Assembly: GCA_020351995.1 (NCBI GenBank) | Contig: CP070674.1 | Span: 2,233,880 to 2,297,879 of the forward strand | From: Candidatus Zixiibacteriota bacterium | GTDB taxonomy: Bacteria > Zixibacteria > MSB-5A5 > GN15 > FEB-12 | Reading direction: 5' to 3' | DNA length: 64,000 nt | Shown here: positions 9,940 through 18,513 of the stretch, piece by piece | How positions within the stretch are numbered: the first letter of the stretch is position 1 | Layout: each line of letters starts with the position of its first letter | Program-made: the position numbers and the translations under genes | The notes under the pieces: generated by a model | Seen by the model: only the letters and a program-made list of their open reading frames with translations | The model's database searches: none | What the model was told of the DNA's origin: nothing

Positions 9940-10746
9940 ATGAAGACAGTCAAAATCGCGGCACAGGTGCTCTTGACGATATTTGTGGCTTCTGGAGTTG
10001 CCTTCGGAGCGATCAAGATGCAGCCCACGCCCATTCAGGACCAGATGAATCTCGCTATCGCCGGCGCCAATTATGCCGCCCAGGATGACTTCGATGAATT
10101 CGACGACCCGTCTGAAAAAAAGCCGGATTCGAATACGAAGCGCACGAAACGAGTATCGATCGCAAAGGCGGCGCTACTATCGGCTCTCCTTCCGGGTCTT
10201 GGTGAGTACCATATAGGTAACCGGACAAAAGCCAGGTATTTCTTCGGTGCCGAGGCGTTGACCTGGGCAAGCTTTGTAGCCTTTCGCATGTACGGCTCCT
10301 GGAAGAAGGACGATCTCATTCGTTTCGCGGCTCAGTACGCCAACGCCGATCTCGAAGGCAAGAGTGACGATTTTCTGGATTGGGTGGGTTTCTATAGCGA
10401 CATATATGAATTCAATACCCGGGGTCGAGTGGGCGATCCGGACCGACCCTACCTGCAGGACACCCCCGAGAATCACTGGGTGTGGATTAGCCCCGAATAT
10501 CAGGCAGCCTACCGCGACCTTAAAAACAGCAGCCGGGAGGCTTATCGAAAAGCGGATTTTATGATTGGGGTCGCTATTGTGAACCGGGTCATCTCGGTCA
10601 TCGACGCTATCAGAGATGCCAAGCGGGCTAACCGTCAACTTGATGATAACACCTTCGGTGACCTTGACAAACTGCACTACAAGTTCCGCATTGACCCATT
10701 GAGCCTCAACCGCCAGATCAGTCTCACCATTTACACCCCCTTCTGA
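9940..10746 (+). CDS. DUF5683-like envelope protein, copy 2
   Basis: Paralogue of the preceding gene with the same plan: signal peptide (MKTVKIAAQVLLTIFVASGV), a charged linker (DDFDEFDDPSEKK), then SIAKAALLSALLPGLGEYHI with a following hydrophobic segment and a hydrophilic C-terminal half ending ISLTIYTPF. I chose the ATG at 9940 because the TTG at 9928 overlaps the preceding stop codon and adds nothing to the signal peptide. The stop is 4 nt before the next ATG, so it is translated within the same operon. Function unknown; the tandem arrangement suggests the two copies work together or on different partners. Confidence 0.58.
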   Translation: MKTVKIAAQVLLTIFVASGVAFGAIKMQPTPIQDQMNLAIAGANYAAQDDFDEFDDPSEKKPDSNTKRTKRVSIAKAALLSALLPGLGEYHIGNRTKARYFFGAEALTWASFVAFRMYGSWKKDDLIRFAAQYANADLEGKSDDFLDWVGFYSDIYEFNTRGRVGDPDRPYLQDTPENHWVWISPEYQAAYRDLKNSSREAYRKADFMIGVAIVNRVISVIDAIRDAKRANRQLDDNTFGDLDKLHYKFRIDPLSLNRQISLTIYTPF

Positions 10747-10750
10747 TACC

Positions 10751-11710
10751 ATGCGTTCTCGTGTCCTGTTAATATTTCTCGCGCTGGCCCTGGTGGTTCT
10801 CTCATGTGGCAGGCCGGACGGAAGCCTGACAGAAATCACCAGACCGGATAGGCAACCGCAACTTCTTTTGGTCGATACCGTAATCTCCGGCGAGATCTTG
10901 CGCAATCCTTTAAGCAAGCCCCACGGATTGGCCGCTGACCTCAAAGGCAACATTTATGTTGTCGATGCCGGGAATAACCGGTTGGTGCGGTTTGGGACAG
11001 ATCTGACCCCTCTTCGGGATTATGGCGGATTCGGCAAGGAGGCCGGGTTGCTGGACCGTCCATCATACCTTGCTTTCGATAACGGGTTGAACCTGATGGT
11101 GTCCGACGAGGGCAATCGTCGCGTATCGAGATACAATTCTCAACTCAATTTTGTAGATGAGTTGAGCTTTTATGACAGTGAGGATCCTCTCAAATTCGGT
11201 TACCCTTCGGGGATAGCGTTCACCGATTACGGAGAGGTATGGGTGGCCGACCGGGACAATAATCGGGTCGCCATCTTCTCTAATGTCGGTAAGTTTGACA
11301 GGTTTTTGGGTGATGTAAGCTATGCGGGCGAGCGGCTCAATACTCCTGAGAAGATCATCAGGCTTGAAAGCGGTGAATTTGTCATTTGCGACGCCGGAAA
11401 CCAGCGGCTGATAATTTATGATCGTTATGGCAACTATTCGTATAAGATAGACCTGTCCGATTTCGAATTTCCAAAGGCCGTTGCCTCCCACAAAGGGTTT
11501 CTATGGGTTCTCGACGGCGTAACGGGGGTAGTGGCCTGTCTCGATTTGCGTGGTGAACTGCTGTATCAAGTCGGCCCGACTATCACCGGCAATGAGATCG
11601 CGATGAAGAACCCGTCCGATCTGATCATGCTTCCGCCGAATCGGTTGCTGATCTCCGATTCGGGGAACAACCGTATTCTTGTGTGCCGTATCGTTTACGA
11701 AGAAAAATAG
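10751..11710 (+). CDS. NHL-repeat lipoprotein
   Basis: A lipoprotein signal with the lipobox LVVLSC (about residues 18-23) is followed by NHL-type repeats. Each contains a phrase such as NIYVVDAGNNRLVRF, LMVSDEGNRRVSRY, VWVADRDNNRVAIF, FVICDAGNQRLIIY or LLISDSGNNRILV, which together would build a six-bladed propeller. Such propellers usually mediate protein or ligand binding rather than catalysis. The protein should be anchored in a membrane facing the periplasm or cell surface. It is the sixth gene of the porU operon, and its last 28 bases overlap the start of the next gene. Confidence 0.7.
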   Translation: MRSRVLLIFLALALVVLSCGRPDGSLTEITRPDRQPQLLLVDTVISGEILRNPLSKPHGLAADLKGNIYVVDAGNNRLVRFGTDLTPLRDYGGFGKEAGLLDRPSYLAFDNGLNLMVSDEGNRRVSRYNSQLNFVDELSFYDSEDPLKFGYPSGIAFTDYGEVWVADRDNNRVAIFSNVGKFDRFLGDVSYAGERLNTPEKIIRLESGEFVICDAGNQRLIIYDRYGNYSYKIDLSDFEFPKAVASHKGFLWVLDGVTGVVACLDLRGELLYQVGPTITGNEIAMKNPSDLIMLPPNRLLISDSGNNRILVCRIVYEEK

Positions 11711-14700
11711 GCTTTCTAACGCAAAGGGCTGTCCGTTCGGGACTGGCGGCCGTCATCGCATGCGTTGTTCTGGCTACAAGTGTGGCTGCGCGCACCGAGG
11801 TGGAACTGATCGGGGCTGATATCCCTTCTCGTTATTCTGTCGGCAGTAATTTCATTTTAAATTCGTCAGATTCTCTTTACCTCAATGGTCGGCTTTTACA
11901 GAGGGGTGTTGACTATGTTTTCGACACCCGCCGCGGCGCTTTCGACCTGAGTCGAATCGGTGCCTCCGGGCTGGACACCCTTCGGATAGTCTATCGACCT
12001 GTACCGGCCTGGTTGAAAACGCTTCACGGCACCCCTCTGCCGGAGGTATCACCTGACCAATCAGAGAACATCCCGGAGATCCCGGAAATAGTACGTGCCG
12101 GTGTCGTGCCGACCTCCGGGGATATCAGCATCTCCGGAGCCAAAACTTTTCGCTTCACTGCTCGCTCGTCGGGCTCTTCCAACTTCAGTCAGTCGCTTGA
12201 CCTTAGCCTGTCGGGAAACCTTGCCCCGGGACTGGAGCTAAGCGGGGCTATCTCTGATCGCGGGTATGATCCATCATACGGAACCGCCAACAGTCGTTTG
12301 AATGAACTCGATAAGATCAATCTTAAACTATCCTCGCGGATATTCTCCGCTCAGGTTGGCGATATTCTCCTGCAGGATCCCATGGCGCCATCTGCCGCGC
12401 CGAAAAGGGTTTCCGGAGCGTCAATGAATATATGGCAACGCCAGGGACACCTTCACGCCGCCGTCGCCAGGCCGAAAGGAAGGTTTGAAACGGCGCGGCT
12501 GTCAGCACGGGATAACACCCAGGGTCCCTACCGCGTGACATCTGGAACAGCGGTGGCGCCGGTGGTTCCGGGTTCCGAGAGCGTATGGCTGGATGGTATC
12601 AAACTCGAGCGTGGAGGCGATAAAGACTATACCATAGATTATCCGTCCGGCGCTATCACGTTCAATGTCAATCATCCGATTGACGCGCGCAGCCGAATCG
12701 AAGTCGACTACGAACCTCTGTTGACGAACTACAAGGGCGAACTGCTGGAAACCGGCGGAGGGATCGCGCTGGCGGATTCAACGGTGATTGTTGACGTAAG
12801 CTGGTTAAGGGAGGGTGACGACCGGGACGAGCCCTTCGCGGGGGAACTGACCGCCGAGGAACTGGATGCGCTCGCGGCGGTTGGAGATCAGATCGAAAAC
12901 GCGGTAAGACCGGGAGTCATTTCTGACACGCTGGGGAGCTACATTCTGGTGCCCGACAGCCTGCCCGATACCGTTTATCAATATGTCGGTGAGGCTAACG
13001 GAGACTTCTCGATAACATTCTCTTTCTTCGGCTCCGGGCAGGGTGATTACGTTTTTCTGGGAGCGGGGCAGTATCTCTATGCCGGTCCTGGGAGAGGCGA
13101 GTATCTCCCTCTCAAAGTGATCCCGGCACCGGAGCGGACTGATCATTATCAAGCGTCCCTGCGACTGAAGGATCATGTCTTGAGCGACATGGTGGCCGAA
13201 TTTCACCAAACTCAATATGACCGAAACTTGCTGTCGAGCCTGGACGATGATGATAACGATGGGTTGTTTTATTCCGTCTTTGGCAAAAGAGACTGGAAAC
13301 TTCACGGTCAGGACAATTATGTGTCCGTTCGCACCCGAAAGAAAGAAGCTGCCTTCCGTGTGCGGCAGAGACTTTATAACGCGGATTTTGCCCGCAACTT
13401 CTTCCTGCCCGCGAACTTTCGACCGCAGACAGATGAAACCAAGCATGACTTTGATGCCGTGGTAAACCCGCGGAGTTCGATATCGGTCCGCCCTTATTAC
13501 TCAAGACTCGATTACTCCGGTAAGTTTAGCTCGGCAACCGGTGGTGCGGACGTTACTTTTCGGCTATCCTCCGGGAGCATGTTATCGGCCGGATGGGGTG
13601 CCATCCGGACCGAATTAGATACACTCGGTCAACGCAGAATTGGAACGGCAGATAGATACCGGGCCGGGACGTCATACCAGGTAACTTCGAACCTGGACAT
13701 CGCAGCCAGTTACGAGCACGATTCAAGAACGAATGAATACAGCGCCGAGGACAGGGGAACGCGATATCATCAGGCGCGTGGCAGTATCGGCACCGGCACC
13801 GAGAGACTCACATATGAATTCCACAGCGAAGACAGCCTCGTCACGGATTGGCTGAAGCAGGTGCGACGCCACCGTATATCGGCGTCATCATCGCGTGATA
13901 TCGGGAATCTCAACTATTCCACCCTTATAACCTACCAGAGTCTGGAACGTGTCCGGTTCTCCGAAGATAATCTACTGGGACGCCTCGGGTTGAACTACAG
14001 TGACCCGTCCCGTCAGTTTGGTCTGGGAGCCTCTTACCTGATCTCTGATGAAACCAGGAACAGCCGGGGGCTGACGTACCTCGAGGTTGAACAGGGACAG
14101 GGTGATTATATACTGGAAAACGGGGAATATGTACCCGACCCGGACGGGAATTACGTTCGCGTAGAGGAAACGCTCTCGGAAACCTCACGCGTGCGGCGGG
14201 GCGAGAAGTCGTTCCATCTGAACAAAACCTGGCCCATGGTTCTGCTGAGATTGAATTCGAACATCGAGGAAGAACTGTTGCCCGAAGGCAAGCGGGAATA
14301 CTGGTGGATAATACCCGTTCTTTCGGATATGGATCAACCTTATTTGTATTATTCCCGGCGATACAGTGCTGACCTGCGAGTGTTTCCCATCAGGTTCGGG
14401 CACGCCGTTAATTTTGACTATCGTGAAGATCGTGAGGTTCGTTCAGTGGCCGGGGTGCCGCGAAAGCGCGACGATTTTACCGGGGCCATTTCGCTCAAGC
14501 AGGCGTGGCGGCAGGCGTTGTTCGAAGAGCAGGTGGAGTTGTTCAGATATGAACGCGACACATATTATAGCGGAGGGGGGAACATCGACGGTTACCGAAC
14601 CGGATTCAGATACCGACAGTCCGTCGAAACCGCCGAGATTGCCACCGGATTGGCCTATCGGCGTGCCGATTCCGAGTCCGGGGGGCAATCGCGTCAGTAT

Positions 14701-14973
14701 TCCATCAGTGTGGACACCAGGGCGCCTGTGCTTCATAAAGGAGAATTACGAACCTCGCTGGAGTTGTATCGCCAATCTCTCGAAAACACGGTTGGCTCAT
14801 CTTCGTTTCTTCTGACTGACAATCGTGCGGGTAAAGACGGCGCGGTCTGGTCGGTGGCCTTGCGCTACGGTATTAAGGGAGGGATGCGAGTGAACCTGAC
14901 CATTTCCGGTCGGCACTCCGACGATCGGGTCGCGCGTATCACCGGCAGAGGGGAATTCGTGGCGGGATTCTGA
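11683..14973 (+). CDS. Large SprA-like outer-membrane beta-rich protein
   Basis: The start is GTG at 11683, inside the previous gene; a signal peptide follows (SGLAAVIACVVLATSVAA). The N-terminal third has a 'no-overlap' type motif (ILNSSDSLYLNGRLLQRGVDY) and then SLSGNLAPGLELSGAISDRG with NELDKINLKLSSRIFSAQVGD. This resembles the region of SprA around FEITGTIGSKISVKVSQDSQ in the gene at 44825. The remainder is dense in alternating aromatic and polar strands, consistent with a large barrel. Two copies of a GQGDY-x-GEY phrase lie at 13036-13113 and 14092-14166. Function is not established; the paralogy and the neighbouring Omp85 gene suggest outer-membrane transport or assembly. It is about half the length of SprA. 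Confidence 0.5.
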   Translation: MPYRLRRKIGFLTQRAVRSGLAAVIACVVLATSVAARTEVELIGADIPSRYSVGSNFILNSSDSLYLNGRLLQRGVDYVFDTRRGAFDLSRIGASGLDTLRIVYRPVPAWLKTLHGTPLPEVSPDQSENIPEIPEIVRAGVVPTSGDISISGAKTFRFTARSSGSSNFSQSLDLSLSGNLAPGLELSGAISDRGYDPSYGTANSRLNELDKINLKLSSRIFSAQVGDILLQDPMAPSAAPKRVSGASMNIWQRQGHLHAAVARPKGRFETARLSARDNTQGPYRVTSGTAVAPVVPGSESVWLDGIKLERGGDKDYTIDYPSGAITFNVNHPIDARSRIEVDYEPLLTNYKGELLETGGGIALADSTVIVDVSWLREGDDRDEPFAGELTAEELDALAAVGDQIENAVRPGVISDTLGSYILVPDSLPDTVYQYVGEANGDFSITFSFFGSGQGDYVFLGAGQYLYAGPGRGEYLPLKVIPAPERTDHYQASLRLKDHVLSDMVAEFHQTQYDRNLLSSLDDDDNDGLFYSVFGKRDWKLHGQDNYVSVRTRKKEAAFRVRQRLYNADFARNFFLPANFRPQTDETKHDFDAVVNPRSSISVRPYYSRLDYSGKFSSATGGADVTFRLSSGSMLSAGWGAIRTELDTLGQRRIGTADRYRAGTSYQVTSNLDIAASYEHDSRTNEYSAEDRGTRYHQARGSIGTGTERLTYEFHSEDSLVTDWLKQVRRHRISASSSRDIGNLNYSTLITYQSLERVRFSEDNLLGRLGLNYSDPSRQFGLGASYLISDETRNSRGLTYLEVEQGQGDYILENGEYVPDPDGNYVRVEETLSETSRVRRGEKSFHLNKTWPMVLLRLNSNIEEELLPEGKREYWWIIPVLSDMDQPYLYYSRRYSADLRVFPIRFGHAVNFDYREDREVRSVAGVPRKRDDFTGAISLKQAWRQALFEEQVELFRYERDTYYSGGGNIDGYRTGFRYRQSVETAEIATGLAYRRADSESGGQSRQYSISVDTRAPVLHKGELRTSLELYRQSLENTVGSSSFLLTDNRAGKDGAVWSVALRYGIKGGMRVNLTISGRHSDDRVARITGRGEFVAGF

Positions 14974-14974
14974 T

Positions 14975-16597
14975 ATGATAAAACAGCTTTTATACATCGT
15001 AGTCAGCCTTTTGTTCGCACTCGGGAGCACGGCCACCGATCTGGTTTTTGAGGGACAACGACCGGCAAATGAAGAAGCTATCATACGTTTTTTCGCGAAT
15101 AACCCGAACAACCTCGATTCGCTTCGAACGATGCTGGTAAACGAAGGATATCTTGATGCCGCGGTACGACAGGAAGCGCAAAGCGTTTACATTTACGCGG
15201 GCGAGCGATTCGTGATTGAGTCAATTACCTGGCTGCCCGATTCAAGCACGCAGTCTGTTAACCGGGCAGCTTTCACTCAGGTGAACACGGAATCGCTGAT
15301 TGAGCGGAAACTTCGGCAGTACCGGGAAAATGGTTATTTCTATACTTCGGCCACCATCCTGGATGTCAGTGGTGAGCAAGATGGTGTTTCACTGACAATC
15401 AGGCTCAATCCCGGGCCGCTTCTGAAACTTGGCAAGAGTATCTATTCCGGTTTGAAGCGAACCCGGCCGGAACTGGTCGAGAAATATATCGCGTTTGGAG
15501 AGGGGCGGCCCCTTACCGAGGAAAACCTCGCGTATGCCGAACGACGGGCCGCGGCTATTCCATTTGTACATTTTCGCCCCCCGCTGAAAATCAGACCGCT
15601 GCCCGGTTACACCGGCGCCGATCTCGAGTTTGTTTTCGAGGAGAAAAAGCAGGCTCTCTTCAGCGGAGGAGGGGGAATTGTACCCGGTACCTCATCGAGT
15701 TTTGTCTGGAATCTTGACCTCAAGTTTCAGAACATCTTTGGAGGAGGGCGCGTGATCAGCCTCCGTTCGGAAAAACGAGAGACGAATCGGCAGACTCTTC
15801 AGGTGGGCTACCGCCAGCCGGTAATGCTGCTGGGCCTTGGTGAAATAGGACTCAACGTAGCCACCAGAGACTACCGTGACCAGTTTTACGAGTTCACCGC
15901 CGGAGGCGATTACCGCGCCCGTATAAGTCCGGCCTTTGGTGTCGGACTGGAACTGGGCTGGCGGAGCGTGGAACCGTCGAACCAGGTTCCGTCGTACACA
16001 ACCATACACACCGCTTTCTCGATTGAGCGCACTGTGCTGGATAACCTGGTGAACCCTTCGTCAGGTCTAACCTTGAGTTGGACCATCTCGTTTAGCTACC
16101 GACGATACGCCAGTGAAAGCCTGAACGCCGGTCTTCAGCGAAACAGTTTCAATGAGACGCGAAGCACAGTACGGGTAAACTGGTATCAACGGCTCAGGGG
16201 GGTTCTGGTCGGTCACCTGCGACTTAATTACGTCGGGCTGGAAACCGGGGAAGCCCTTCCTCCCATATCGGAATTGTATTACGTAGGGGGCCCGGGGAGT
16301 CTTCGCGGCTACCGAAATGAGCAGTTTACGGCCGTGAGAACAGTTTTTGGCACGGCTGAGCCGCGGCTCAGGTTCGAAAGCGGGTATTTGTTTGTTTTCG
16401 CCGATGCTGCCTATTTGAACAACAGGATTAGCGACGCCAATGACCGGGTGAGAACGGATGAGTTCTATCGATATAGTTACGGGATAGGTGCGGCCATCAT
16501 GGATCAAGCCCGCACGGTCAAGATCTCGATTGGATGGAACCCTGACTCCGCTTTTGACCAGCCGCGTCTGTCGCTGGAATTCACAGCTGACATATAA
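14975..16597 (+). CDS. Omp85-family outer-membrane protein (BamA/TamA-like)
   Basis: A signal peptide (MIKQLLYIVVSLLFALGS) is followed by POTRA-like domains in about residues 25-220. They include the repeat-like phrases SLIERKLRQYRENGYFYTSA and LVEKYIAFGEGRPLTEENL. A 16-strand-type barrel makes up the C-terminal half. The conserved lid-lock motif is present as GGPGSLRGYRNEQF. Omp85 proteins insert or export proteins at the outer membrane. With 540 residues and few POTRA units it is closer in size to TamA or accessory Omp85 proteins than to BamA, and its place behind a SprA-like protein suggests dedicated service to that operon. It starts 1 nt after the preceding stop. Confidence 0.75.
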   Translation: MIKQLLYIVVSLLFALGSTATDLVFEGQRPANEEAIIRFFANNPNNLDSLRTMLVNEGYLDAAVRQEAQSVYIYAGERFVIESITWLPDSSTQSVNRAAFTQVNTESLIERKLRQYRENGYFYTSATILDVSGEQDGVSLTIRLNPGPLLKLGKSIYSGLKRTRPELVEKYIAFGEGRPLTEENLAYAERRAAAIPFVHFRPPLKIRPLPGYTGADLEFVFEEKKQALFSGGGGIVPGTSSSFVWNLDLKFQNIFGGGRVISLRSEKRETNRQTLQVGYRQPVMLLGLGEIGLNVATRDYRDQFYEFTAGGDYRARISPAFGVGLELGWRSVEPSNQVPSYTTIHTAFSIERTVLDNLVNPSSGLTLSWTISFSYRRYASESLNAGLQRNSFNETRSTVRVNWYQRLRGVLVGHLRLNYVGLETGEALPPISELYYVGGPGSLRGYRNEQFTAVRTVFGTAEPRLRFESGYLFVFADAAYLNNRISDANDRVRTDEFYRYSYGIGAAIMDQARTVKISIGWNPDSAFDQPRLSLEFTADI

Positions 16598-16600
16598 AAG

Positions 16601-17482
16601 TTGACTCATCCCGTCAAACCTTCATATCGTCAGAAAGTGGATAGACTGATCGAGACAATCAGGCTAATTCGCCCTATAAATTGTCTCCTGGCAATGGCGG
16701 GCGTTTGGGTCGGCGCCTATTTAACCTGGTTTCGGCCCTATTTTTACGCGCCTGCGATAGCCGGTCTCGCAACATTCCTCATATGTGCTGCCGGAAATAC
16801 CGTCAACGACATCGTTGATATTGAGGTCGATCGTGTCAACCGACCAAATCGGGTCCTGGTCAGGGGAGTGCTGACAATTCGCTATGCGCACGTCCTTTCG
16901 ATAATCCTGAACGGGGCGGCACTGCTTCTGGCAATATCCGTTAGTTGGGACGTAACGGTTATTGCTCTGGTCTTCATTGGCCTTCTGTACCTGTACAACT
17001 ACATTATGAAAAAGGTGGCCCTGGTCGGGAATATAATCATCTCGTTTCTCGCGGGGCTGACCTTTATAATGGGTGGAGTCGCGGTCGATCTACAGTTCGC
17101 TTTTGAGCTTCCCGGACCTTTAATCGGGTTTGCCCTGGCGTTTCTGTTTCACCTGGTGCGCGAAATAGTCAAAGACGTGCAGGATATTGAGGGCGACCGA
17201 TCAGCCGGGATCAGTACTCTGCCACAAATTATCGGTCCTCAAAAGTCGCTCATGATAGTGCTTTCGGTGTTTGTGGTGTTGACTGTGGTCACGTTCCTTC
17301 TGGTGCTCGTCGGCTGGGTCGGTCAGATGTTCAAAATAATCGCTATTTACATAGTGGAACTGCCCCTGCTGGCCTTTCTCATTTTTCTCTGGGGCAATCC
17401 GACACAACGAATGCTGTCGGTCGCCTCGAGCGCCCTGAAGGCCGGGATGGTGCTCGGCATCGTGGCGCTGGTACTGGCCTGA
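16601..17482 (+). CDS. UbiA-family prenyltransferase, digeranylgeranylglyceryl phosphate synthase-like
   Basis: A polytopic membrane protein of about eight helices with both UbiA metal/diphosphate-binding motifs: NTVNDIVDIEVDRVNRPNR (about residues 65-85) and REIVKDVQDIEGDRSAG (about 185-200). The second motif and the following TLPQIIG are typical of the geranylgeranylglycerol-phosphate geranylgeranyltransferase branch, which joins a second isoprenoid chain to glycerol phosphate in archaeal-type lipids. Menaquinone or other UbiA substrates remain possible. The TTG at 16601 gives the longest form; a GTG at 16637 (MDRLIETIRLIRP) is a good alternative start. It is the last gene of the porU operon; about 140 nt of non-coding sequence follow. 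Confidence 0.62.
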   Translation: MTHPVKPSYRQKVDRLIETIRLIRPINCLLAMAGVWVGAYLTWFRPYFYAPAIAGLATFLICAAGNTVNDIVDIEVDRVNRPNRVLVRGVLTIRYAHVLSIILNGAALLLAISVSWDVTVIALVFIGLLYLYNYIMKKVALVGNIIISFLAGLTFIMGGVAVDLQFAFELPGPLIGFALAFLFHLVREIVKDVQDIEGDRSAGISTLPQIIGPQKSLMIVLSVFVVLTVVTFLLVLVGWVGQMFKIIAIYIVELPLLAFLIFLWGNPTQRMLSVASSALKAGMVLGIVALVLA

Positions 17483-17590
17483 AACTTTTTATGAAACGAA
17501 TCTGGAGTTTTTTCGGTATAATCTCATTTGAAGGCCATAAATTATGGGTCAGCAGTCACTTATGACGTCAGACAACCGGGTAAAAATAGC

Positions 17591-17618
17591 TTGAGTCTAT
17601 AGACTGATAACGTAAATT
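17591..17618 (+). promoter_or_regulatory. Promoter of the Bat operon with embedded palindrome
   Basis: TTGAGT at 17591-17596 and TAAATT at 17613-17618 are 16 nt apart; the -10 ends 7 nt before the ATG at 17626, and no Shine-Dalgarno is present. The perfect 12-bp palindrome AGTCTATAGACT (17594-17605) lies on the -35 and spacer, where a bound regulator would block polymerase. Confidence 0.45.
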
Positions 17619-17625
17619 TGAAGCC

Positions 17626-18489
17626 ATGGCAAGACTGGTTTTTGGACTACTCGTTTTGATTCTCAGCGCCGGGGGTGCTCTGGCGGACGGCATTGAAGTC
17701 TCGCAGTCGCTCGAAAATTCGAGCATCGCCTATGCTGATAGTGTGAAATTCGAGATCGTTCTAACTTGGGATGGCCCCCAGACCGCCTATCTTTTTGACA
17801 AACCGTTGAATCCACGGTTTGAGAGCCTGAAAGTAAGAAGATTCGCGTCATCAATAGGCTCATCCCTGACCGGCGGCACAGAAGTTACGACCAAGAAATT
17901 CCTGTACGTCCTGGAGCCCACCATGGCTGGAATCGGTCGAATAGAACCGGTCACCATTAGCTACCTGAGTTGGCCCGACAGCCTTCCGGGCCAATTATTG
18001 ACCGAGGCGATGTCTGTCGCTATCGCACCCCCTCAGGCGGTTGTGACTCCGGAGCAGTCTTATCGATGGCTCTGGTGGCTCATTATCTTCGGTATGGCGT
18101 TCGTCGTAGCGGCGGTGGTGACAGTGGTTGTACGTCGAAATCGGCGTCCGGTGGAAGTGGTGAAAACACCCAGAGAAGATTTGCTGGAAGAGTTGGCCGG
18201 CGCCAGGACTGCGGCTGGATCGGATTTGAAGAAATTCCAGACCGATGTGTATAAAATTCTGACGGTCTTTCTGCGACGTCAGTACAATCTCGAGCCGTTC
18301 GGCCCCGTTGACGACCGGTTTGAACAGCGGATGAAAGACGCCGGCGTCGAGCATGCCGCCGCCAAAAAAATAAATGAATGGTTATCGCGCGCGGAGAGAG
18401 ATAAATACAGCCCCGCCGAGTTCGGACCGGGGGAGACGGTTCGGCTGGAATCCGAGCTGCGAGAGTTCTTTGAGAAATTTAGAGAATGA
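17626..18489 (+). CDS. Short BatD-like membrane protein
   Basis: A signal peptide (MARLVFGLLVLILSAGGALA) precedes an extracytoplasmic beta-rich domain of about 120 residues like the N-terminus of BatD (SQSLENSSIAYADSVKFEIVLTW). One transmembrane helix follows at about 147-168 (WLWWLIIFGMAFVVAAVVTV), then a cytoplasmic helical domain ending KYSPAEFGPGETVRLESELR, as in BatD and DUF4381 proteins. It is the first gene of an operon with MoxR, DUF58 and BatA-E, and so probably takes part in the same membrane complex. The ATG is only 7 nt from the -10 box. Biochemical role unknown. Confidence 0.55.
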   Translation: MARLVFGLLVLILSAGGALADGIEVSQSLENSSIAYADSVKFEIVLTWDGPQTAYLFDKPLNPRFESLKVRRFASSIGSSLTGGTEVTTKKFLYVLEPTMAGIGRIEPVTISYLSWPDSLPGQLLTEAMSVAIAPPQAVVTPEQSYRWLWWLIIFGMAFVVAAVVTVVVRRNRRPVEVVKTPREDLLEELAGARTAAGSDLKKFQTDVYKILTVFLRRQYNLEPFGPVDDRFEQRMKDAGVEHAAAKKINEWLSRAERDKYSPAEFGPGETVRLESELREFFEKFRE

Positions 18490-18513
18490 TTATAAACGGA
18501 GGAACGTAACTTA

